DNA from: FEN-1297 sp964498065
GTDB lineage: Bacteria > Bacteroidota > Ignavibacteria > Ignavibacteriales > Ignavibacteriaceae
Assembly: GCA_964498065.1 (NCBI GenBank)
Contig: CAZCFZ010000050.1
Location: 1 to 28,041 of the forward strand
Reading direction: 5' to 3'
DNA length: 28,041 bases
Position numbers and translations under genes: made by a program. Below, piece after piece: positions 16,745 to 22,859 of this stretch; the stretch's first letter is position 1, and each line of letters begins with the position of its first letter. Below the pieces are notes generated by a model. It had not been told where the DNA came from. It did no database searches and was given only the letters and a program-made list of their open reading frames with translations.

Positions 16745-17773
16745 ATGACAGATAAAGAATGGGATGTGCTTCAAAAAGTAATTAAAGGGGAAGATATAAA
16801 TCCGTTACCGGTCGGCTTTATAATAGACAGCCCATGGCTTCCCAACTGGTATGGTATTAAAATAATTGATTATTTTTCCAGCGAAGAACTATGGCTCAAA
16901 TCAAATTTAAAAGCCATCAATGATTTTCCCGAAGTTATCTTTTTCCCGGGATTCTGGTCGGAATTCGGAATGTGTACGGAACCATCGGCTTTCGGTGCCA
17001 GGGGAACTTTCCCGCCTGATGAATTTCCTTTTGCACACAAAGTAATTCATTCGGCAGATGAAATAGATGAACTTGTTCAGCCTGATCCGAGAAATGACGG
17101 CTTACTGCCGTTTATGCTCAACCGCTTAAAGCTGGTTCAACCTAAGATTGAAGCTGCAGGACATAGGATCCGCTTTGCCGTTGCCCGCGGACCGTTGAAC
17201 ATTGCGAGCTACTTAATGGGTTCAACCGAGTTTCTTACCACAATAATGATGCAGCCTGAAAAAGCAGAATCTCTATTAAAGAAAATCACTGCTTTCCTAA
17301 AAGATTGGCTTCAACTGCAGATGGAAACTTTCCCTTCAATCGACGGAATATTTCTTCTCGACGACATAATCGGATTTATGGGTGAAGCCGAATTCAAGAC
17401 TTTCGGTCTTCCGTATTTTAAAGAATTATTTGATGAAAATGTCTCGGTAAAGTTCCTGCATAACGATGCACCATGCAGAGTATCCGCTCCGTTTCTTCCC
17501 GAGATGGGGGTTAACTTATTTAATATGGGCTTTGATGTCTCCTTAAACGAATTAAAAAAAATGACACAGAACAAGGTTACACTTTTGGGAAACATTCCTC
17601 CGCGAGATGTGCTTGCAAACGGCAGTATGGAACAAGTAACAAAAACTACTAATGATTTGATAGAGTCTCTTGATGATAAATCCCGAATAATAATGTCATG
17701 CGGAGGCGGCATGCCTCCGGGAGTCAGCGCTGAAAATATTCAAGCTTTTATTAAAGCGGTAAAAAACAATTAA
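16745..17773 (+). CDS. UroD-like (MtaA/CmuA superfamily) corrinoid-dependent methyltransferase
   Basis: 342 residues of the uroporphyrinogen decarboxylase-like fold used by MtaA, MtbA and CmuA. Candidate zinc ligands are His239 and Cys319 (MSCGGGMPPG), at about the spacing of MtbA, but the middle Cys of the usual HxC motif is shifted: HNDAPC places Asp241 where that Cys would be and Cys244 three residues later. Asp-containing variants occur among uncharacterised UroD-like proteins. This is not hemeUroD: no porphyrin genes are nearby, and corrinoid protein, acceptor methyltransferase and reactivator precede it. I infer it takes a methyl group from an unknown methyl donor to the corrinoid protein; in this xylan setting 4-O-methylglucuronate (or a product of it) is the leading candidate. 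45 bases after the reactivator, 19 before the esterase. Confidence 0.85.
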   Translation: MTDKEWDVLQKVIKGEDINPLPVGFIIDSPWLPNWYGIKIIDYFSSEELWLKSNLKAINDFPEVIFFPGFWSEFGMCTEPSAFGARGTFPPDEFPFAHKVIHSADEIDELVQPDPRNDGLLPFMLNRLKLVQPKIEAAGHRIRFAVARGPLNIASYLMGSTEFLTTIMMQPEKAESLLKKITAFLKDWLQLQMETFPSIDGIFLLDDIIGFMGEAEFKTFGLPYFKELFDENVSVKFLHNDAPCRVSAPFLPEMGVNLFNMGFDVSLNELKKMTQNKVTLLGNIPPRDVLANGSMEQVTKTTNDLIESLDDKSRIIMSCGGGMPPGVSAENIQAFIKAVKNN

Positions 17774-17792
17774 TAAATAGTTCGGAGGTCCT

Positions 17793-18902
17793 ATGAAATA
17801 CTATAATACAATCTTTATTCTCTTTTTAATATTGATTTATGCAAATACTCTTCCGGCACAAAGCAAAGACAATTCAAAAAAGACTTTGCCTGAAGTCGGA
17901 ATATTAGGAACTCAAATGCTGAAACTACATTCGGCAATTGTAGATCAGGATTATGATTTATATATTAATTTGCCGAGAGACTATAACGATACAACAAAAA
18001 CATTTCCGGTCCTTTATGTACTTGACGGACAATGGGATTTCCCGCTGGCGTCGAGTCTTTATGGCGAACAATATTATGACGGCTTTGTCCCGTCTATGGT
18101 TATAGTGGGCATAACATGGGGCGGTGTTAATCCTAACTACGATACATTGAGAGCAAGAGATTTTACTCCTCCCATGACTAAGAAGACGCCTCAATTTGGT
18201 AATGCACCAAAGTTTATGCAATTTATAAAAGAGGAATTAATACCTTTCATAGAAACTAAATACCGTGTTAACAATGACAGGGCGTTGATGGGATCTTCTC
18301 TGGGTGGTTTATTCACTCTTTATACTCTTTTCAATGAGACTGATTTGTTTAACAAGTATATTCTTACAAGTCCGGCGCTTACATGGGACAACGGAATAAT
18401 TTATAAATACGAAAAAAAATATTCAGAAAAGAATAATGATCTGCCGGTAAGACTTTTTATGGGAATCGGACAATATGAAAATGTTGAGACTTTAAAAAAG
18501 TTTGCAGATACATTGCGAAGCCGGAATTATAAAAATTTGAAAATGCAGGTTAAAGTAGTTGAAGGCGTAGGACATTCGGGAGCGAAAGCGGGAGGATTTA
18601 CAAGTGGGATGCAATTTGCATATGAAAAGCCAAGCCTTAAAGTTGAACTATCAATCCTCCGGCAATATGCAGGTAATTATGAAGTGGCTCCGAATATAGT
18701 TGTGAAAATAGATGCAGAAGATAATCATCTTGTTGCTTACATACCTGATGGCACTAAAATAATTCTTTATATGCAGACCGATGAGGATTTTTACGCCAAA
18801 GGATTTTATTTATTAGGGCATTTTGTAAAAGATCAGAATGGAAAAGTAACGGGAATTAATTTAGAGCAATATAACGGGAAAATGTTTCTAAAAAAATTAT
18901 GA
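17793..18902 (+). CDS. Exported alpha/beta-hydrolase esterase (esterase D / CE1-like)
   Basis: 369 residues; GGAGG (17784-17788) sits four bases before the ATG. Signal peptide MKYYNTIFILFLILIYANTLPAQS. The core is an esterase D/CE1-type hydrolase: LPRDYNDTTKTFPVLYVLDG, nucleophile Ser169 in GSSLGG and catalytic His261 in VGHSGAKAGG. From about residue 285 there is a small C-terminal beta domain (LRQYAGNYEV) like the DUF3471 domains found behind other serine hydrolases. In a xylan operon, acetyl-xylan or feruloyl esterase activity is the natural reading; family relatives also include enterochelin esterases. It does not show the glucuronoyl esterase (CE15) pattern I would expect. It lies between the methyltransferase and the uronate transporter. 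Confidence 0.8.
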   Translation: MKYYNTIFILFLILIYANTLPAQSKDNSKKTLPEVGILGTQMLKLHSAIVDQDYDLYINLPRDYNDTTKTFPVLYVLDGQWDFPLASSLYGEQYYDGFVPSMVIVGITWGGVNPNYDTLRARDFTPPMTKKTPQFGNAPKFMQFIKEELIPFIETKYRVNNDRALMGSSLGGLFTLYTLFNETDLFNKYILTSPALTWDNGIIYKYEKKYSEKNNDLPVRLFMGIGQYENVETLKKFADTLRSRNYKNLKMQVKVVEGVGHSGAKAGGFTSGMQFAYEKPSLKVELSILRQYAGNYEVAPNIVVKIDAEDNHLVAYIPDGTKIILYMQTDEDFYAKGFYLLGHFVKDQNGKVTGINLEQYNGKMFLKKL

Positions 18903-18986
18903 ATATAATTAATATTTAAGGAAATTGCATTTGGGAATGATATAAATGGAATTAATATTATTTCTAATTAAAATAAGGATATAATA

Positions 18987-20291
18987 GTGAATGAAAATAA
19001 TCCCGTTCCGGATGGAATGCAAACAAGTCCTCCGTTAAAAGTAAAAATAGGCAACTTTAGATGGACTATTTGTGCTTTGTTGTTTTTTGCAACAACAATT
19101 AACTATATAGACAGGCAGGTCATCGGAATACTTGCAGACACATTGGAGAAAAAAATCGGCTTTGATACTATTGACTACGGATATATTGTTACTGCATTCC
19201 AGGGTGCTTATGCTATTGGCCTGCTTCTTTTCGGAAGGTTTATAGACAAAGTCGGAACGAAGATCGGCTATTTAATTTCAATTATAGTATGGAGTATAGC
19301 TTCAATCGGCCATGCCTTTGCGGCAACCGCATTTGAATTCGGTGTAGCCAGGTTTACTCTGGGTTTAGGCGAATCAGGTAATTTTCCTGCTGCAATTAAA
19401 TCAACTGCTGAATGGTTTCCCAAAAAAGAAAGAGCTTTTGCGACCGGCTTGTTCAACTCAGGTGCAAATATTGGAGCGGTAGTAGCACCTTTGGTAGTAC
19501 CATGGATAACATTAACATGGAGTTGGAGGGAAGCATTTATTTTTACCGGTTTGCTTGGAGTTATTTGGATTGTATTCTGGATATGGCTGTATGAGATTCC
19601 TGAAAAACATAAAAGACTAAAAAAGAAAGAATTTGATTATATAAACAGTGACCGCGAAGATAAAGAAGAAAAAATAAAAGTACCGTGGATAAGCCTTCTT
19701 AAATACAGGCAAACATGGGCATTCGTAACCGGAAAATTTTTAACAGACCCTGTATGGTGGTTTTATCTTTACTTCTTACCTCCGTTTTTAGGTAAGCAGT
19801 ATCATCTGGACCTGGCACATATAGGTCCGCCTCTAATTGTAATATACACCATGACAAGTATAGGAAGTATCGGCGGCGGGTGGTTATCGGGTGCGTTTCT
19901 AAAAAGAGGCTGGTCTGTTAATAAATCCAGGAAAATTGTTATGCTGATTTGTGCCTTGCTGGTTTTACCGATTATGTTTGCATCCGTTGTACCGGAGTGG
20001 TGGGCGGTAATATTAATAGGAACCGCTGCAGCTGCACATCAAGGGTGGTCGGCAAATATTTTTACAACAACATCGGATATGTTTCCAAAAAAAGCAGTTG
20101 CTTCAGTAACAGGCTTGGGCGGTACCGCAGGTTCTATAGGCGGTATGCTAATTTCTACAGCAGCGGGATTTATTATTCAATTGACAGGAAGTTATTTCGC
20201 ATTATTTATCGTCTGCGGGTCTGCATACCTGGTAGCATTGTTAATTTTCCACTTGCTTGTTCCTAATATGGAGAAGGTTGAATTGGCATAA
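18987..20291 (+). CDS. exuT: MFS hexuronate transporter (ExuT-like, ACS family)
   Basis: 434 residues from GTG 18987, chosen because AAGGAT (18975-18980) lies just upstream and no in-frame ATG fits. About twelve hydrophobic segments. The first segment ends with INYIDRQVIGILADTLE, the signature of the hexuronate subgroup of anion:cation symporters, and ARFTLGLGESGNFPAAIKS plus AEWFPKKERA are the matching conserved loops. Expected role: proton-coupled import of glucuronate or galacturonate through the inner membrane. Here the likely substrates are glucuronate and 4-O-methylglucuronate released by GH115. It is the last gene of the + strand unit and converges on the mannonate genes, which act on the same uronate. 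Confidence 0.9.
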   Translation: MNENNPVPDGMQTSPPLKVKIGNFRWTICALLFFATTINYIDRQVIGILADTLEKKIGFDTIDYGYIVTAFQGAYAIGLLLFGRFIDKVGTKIGYLISIIVWSIASIGHAFAATAFEFGVARFTLGLGESGNFPAAIKSTAEWFPKKERAFATGLFNSGANIGAVVAPLVVPWITLTWSWREAFIFTGLLGVIWIVFWIWLYEIPEKHKRLKKKEFDYINSDREDKEEKIKVPWISLLKYRQTWAFVTGKFLTDPVWWFYLYFLPPFLGKQYHLDLAHIGPPLIVIYTMTSIGSIGGGWLSGAFLKRGWSVNKSRKIVMLICALLVLPIMFASVVPEWWAVILIGTAAAAHQGWSANIFTTTSDMFPKKAVASVTGLGGTAGSIGGMLISTAAGFIIQLTGSYFALFIVCGSAYLVALLIFHLLVPNMEKVELA

Positions 20292-20316
20292 ACTAGGAAG
20301 TTTAACAGCGGGTATG

Positions 20317-20354
20317 AATAAAGCAACATTACGTTTGCATGGATCGCTTTTATT
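20317..20354. terminator. Possible hairpin in the convergent exuT/uxuA gap
   Basis: AATAAAGC (20317-20324) can pair with GCTTTTATT (20346-20354) with one bulged base around a 21-base loop. It lies between two convergent genes, where a bidirectional terminator is expected, but the stem is weak and A/T-rich, so this is only a candidate. Confidence 0.25.
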
Positions 20355-20467
20355 GCGTACTGTCTATTACTAACTGTTATTAATTATATTATTACTGAAT
20401 TGAAAAAGTGCATGTTTGCATGAATTTACTTTCAGCTTTGCTTACTGCCTGCTTAACAAATTGCATA

Positions 20468-21664
20468 CTAAACCTTAAGTTCAAGAGACCGAATTATTCC
20501 CAATTCCAATCCGCGGAGTTCTGCTAGACCTTTCATTCTTCCGAATAATGAATAACCGGGATAAATTCCTGTCCTATTTAATTCCGGAATCATAAGGTGA
20601 CCATGATCCGGCCGCATAGGCATCCCAACATTTTTTCTTCCTTCGTCTTTTCTTTTTTTCTGTTCCAATAAAAGAATTTTCATCACGCTGTAAATATCAA
20701 TGTCGCCTTCAAGATGATTATCTTCCATAAAGTCTCCATTGTATTTTCTTACAACATTTCTAAGATGAACAAAATTCACTTTGGCAGCGAAGCTTTCGGT
20801 AATATCTACAAGATTATTATTGTAACCTGCACCTAATGAACCGGTGCATAATGTTAATCCGTTGAAAGGGGAGTCGATTACATTTAATATTTGTTCAATA
20901 TCTTTTTTAGTTCCGACAATCCTTGGCAGCCCAAGCAAAGAAAAAGGCGGATCATCAGGATGAATAGCCATGAAAACTCCGGCTTTCTCTGCTGCAGGAA
21001 TTATTTCTTTTAAGAAAAGCTGCAAATTTTCTCTTAATTCGTTCTCACCAATTTCGTCATATTCACTTATCGCTTTTCCGAATTCTTCTAATGAATATGT
21101 TTCAAGAGAACCGGGTAATCCCAGAAGAATTGTGCTTTTTAATTTATTAATTTGATCTGTGTCTAATTTATCAAAATAATTTTTTACTTCATTTATTTGA
21201 TCATTAGAATAATTTTTTTCCGCTCCTTTTCTCTTTAATATAAAAAGATCAAAAGCAGCAAACACTTTTGATTCGAATTTTGTAGTTATTGAGCCGTCTT
21301 TAAATTGAACATTAAGATCAGTCCGCGACCAATCAAGAACAGGCATAAAATTGTAGCACACCGTCTTTATACCGCATTTACTTAAATTTTTTATTGTCTG
21401 TTTATAATTTTCAATTAACTGTTTAAAATCATTTTTACGCTTCTTAATATTTTCATGAACCGGAACACTTTCAACTACCGACCAGGTTAAATCTTCCGAT
21501 TGTATTAAATCTTTTCTTTTTACTATTTCTTCAATCGGCCAAACTTCACCAACCGGTATTTGATGTAATGCCGTTACTATTCCGGTTGCACCTGTCTGTT
21601 TAATTTCTTTTAAAGTGACCGTATCTTTAGGTCCGAACCACCGCCATGTTTGTTCAAATGCCAT
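20468..21664 (-). CDS. uxuA: D-mannonate dehydratase
   Basis: 398 residues. The N-terminus (TWRWFGPKDTVTLKEIKQTGATGIVTALH) is typical of UxuA. The metal-binding set is present at family spacing: His235 in HPDDPP, Cys273 in CTGSLG, His300 in HLRN and Asp353 in DHGH (His to Cys distance of 38 as in characterised enzymes). It removes water from D-mannonate to give 2-keto-3-deoxy-D-gluconate in the glucuronate branch. The oxygen it eliminates is on mannonate C3, which derives from glucuronate C4, so a 4-O-methyl group would occupy the leaving group. Downstream of the SDR gene (64 bases) and probably co-transcribed from the promoter at 22658-22686. Confidence 0.95.
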   Translation of the reverse strand: MAFEQTWRWFGPKDTVTLKEIKQTGATGIVTALHQIPVGEVWPIEEIVKRKDLIQSEDLTWSVVESVPVHENIKKRKNDFKQLIENYKQTIKNLSKCGIKTVCYNFMPVLDWSRTDLNVQFKDGSITTKFESKVFAAFDLFILKRKGAEKNYSNDQINEVKNYFDKLDTDQINKLKSTILLGLPGSLETYSLEEFGKAISEYDEIGENELRENLQLFLKEIIPAAEKAGVFMAIHPDDPPFSLLGLPRIVGTKKDIEQILNVIDSPFNGLTLCTGSLGAGYNNNLVDITESFAAKVNFVHLRNVVRKYNGDFMEDNHLEGDIDIYSVMKILLLEQKKRKDEGRKNVGMPMRPDHGHLMIPELNRTGIYPGYSLFGRMKGLAELRGLELGIIRSLELKV

Positions 21665-21728
21665 ACGTTTATTAATTAAGAATTATTTTTTTTGTTTAAT
21701 AGTTAAGTTTAATTTAAAATTTATTTAA

Positions 21729-22553
21729 TTAAACGCCGCTGAATGCGCTGAAACCGCCGTCAATAGGGATTACGGTTCCGGTAATAAATTTTGAAGCTTC
21801 ACTTGCAAGAAAAAGAACCGGGCCGATCAGCTCTTCCGATTCTCCGAAGCGTTTAAATGGTGTTAAATTGATTATCGTTTTGCCTCTTTCAGTTAACGAA
21901 CCGTCTTCGTTTGTTAAAAGAGTTCTGTTCTGTTCGGTTAATAGAAAGCCGGGTGCAATGGCATTAACTCTTATACCGCTGCCGAATTTAGAAGATAATT
22001 CCACGGCCATCCACCTGGTAAAATTATCTATTGCGGCTTTGGCTGCCGAATAACCGACGACGCGTGTTATTGCTCTTGAGACAGCCATTGAGGAAATATT
22101 TATTATGGATCCGGTTTTTTGTTCCGCCATTGCCTTGCCGAAAATTAAAGTGGGGAGTACTGTTCCGTTTAAATTCAAATCCGTTACTTTTTTAAATTGA
22201 TCGAATTCCAGGTCGAAAATATTTTGATTTAATCCAATAGTTGCACCGGGCATATTTCCGCCTGCCGCATTTATTAGTACATCGATCCGGCCGTATTTAT
22301 TTAATATAGTCTTTCGAACGTTTTCTATATTTTCTTTGTCTAGAACATTGCACTTTAATCCTGTAACATTTTTATTTATTTTTCGAAGTGCATCAACTTT
22401 TATATACAAGTTTTCTTCATTAATATCGAGAAGCACGACTGTACTCCCCGATCCTAAAAATCCATTGGCCATTTCTCCTGCAAGAACACCGGCACCGCCT
22501 GTTAAAACTACTATCTTGCCTTTAAGATTGAAAAGATTACCCGAATAATCCAT
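21729..22553 (-). CDS. SDR-family D-mannonate oxidoreductase (fructuronate reductase)
   Basis: 274 residues of a classical short-chain dehydrogenase: cofactor loop TGGAGVLAG, NAAGG at about residue 95, catalytic Tyr168 and Lys172 in YSAAK, and the C-terminal TGTVIPIDGG. The N-terminus FNLKGKIVVLTGGAGVLAG and the MPGATIG insert are usual in the SDR enzymes that replace UxuB in Bacteroidota and Firmicutes uronate loci. It would reduce D-fructuronate to D-mannonate with NAD(P)H, feeding UxuA encoded next. Pairing with uxuA is the main support for the substrate; a gluconate 5-dehydrogenase-like activity is the alternative. The uronate isomerase UxaC, and KDG kinase/aldolase, are not in the window. 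Confidence 0.85.
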   Translation of the reverse strand: MDYSGNLFNLKGKIVVLTGGAGVLAGEMANGFLGSGSTVVLLDINEENLYIKVDALRKINKNVTGLKCNVLDKENIENVRKTILNKYGRIDVLINAAGGNMPGATIGLNQNIFDLEFDQFKKVTDLNLNGTVLPTLIFGKAMAEQKTGSIINISSMAVSRAITRVVGYSAAKAAIDNFTRWMAVELSSKFGSGIRVNAIAPGFLLTEQNRTLLTNEDGSLTERGKTIINLTPFKRFGESEELIGPVLFLASEASKFITGTVIPIDGGFSAFSGV

Positions 22554-22640
22554 AAACTGCCTATAAAGTTTGTTAAATTAATTTCACGGAGAGTATTAGC
22601 AATAAAATCTTTCCGACATAAAAAAGTGAAAGTTCAATAC

Positions 22641-22662
22641 ATTATTGAAACGTTTTAATAAT
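22641..22662. promoter_or_regulatory. LacI-family-type operator of the mannonate genes
   Basis: A 22-base palindrome with 20 symmetric positions around a central CG; its core reads ATTGAAACGTTTTAAT on the + strand. Bases 22641-22652 (ATTATTGAAACG) are identical to 2239-2250 at the xylan-operon operator. It overlaps the -10 box and start site of the minus-strand promoter, about 90 bases before the SDR start codon, as expected for a repressor site. Confidence 0.7.
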
Positions 22663-22686
22663 ATAAATAAATAGTTAAAATGTCAA
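22658..22686 (-). promoter_or_regulatory. Sigma-70-like promoter of the mannonate genes
   Basis: Read on the minus strand, TTGACA (22686-22681), a 17-base spacer and TATTAT (22663-22658) form a near-consensus promoter; transcription would start near 22650, about 100 bases before the SDR start. The boxes, spacer length and operator overlap match the promoter at 2215-2243. Over 23 bases from the -10 box onward, 19 are identical between the two. Confidence 0.75.
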
Positions 22687-22859
22687 CATAAGTGAATTTG
22701 AAGTCGGGTAGATTTTATCCGTTTAAATGTTTTTTGCAGAAGTTAAATTAAATGATATAAAAATAACATATGAATAAAAAGGAGGCCTATCGTTAATGAT
22801 ATAGTCTATTTACAGTTAAAAATTATGAGTGTGAAAATTGGAAATTACTTTACACCGGA

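Larger units (their letters stand above)
2250..20291 (+). other. Predicted glucuronoxylan-utilisation transcription unit (12 genes)
   Basis: Twelve genes run in one direction from 2671 to 20291 with gaps of 139 bases or less (one pair overlaps), with only one candidate strong promoter in front of them. Functions are coherent: xylan backbone hydrolysis (GH10, GH8, GH3, GH43), removal of uronate and ester substituents (GH115, esterase), import (GPH and ExuT-type carriers) and a corrinoid methyltransferase set. Internal promoters, especially in the 119- and 139-base gaps around the corrinoid gene, cannot be excluded. No SusC/SusD pair is present in the unit. Confidence 0.6.

Noticed and set aside
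22770..22796. AAGGAGG sequence followed by short + strand frames between the mannonate genes and ppk1
   Set aside because: The frames end after a few codons and nothing downstream on that strand is a gene until 25406.
22773..22800. ppk1 terminator on the minus strand (AGGCCT palindrome followed by CCTTTTTATT)
   Set aside because: The stem is only three self-complementary pairs on each side, too weak to call.
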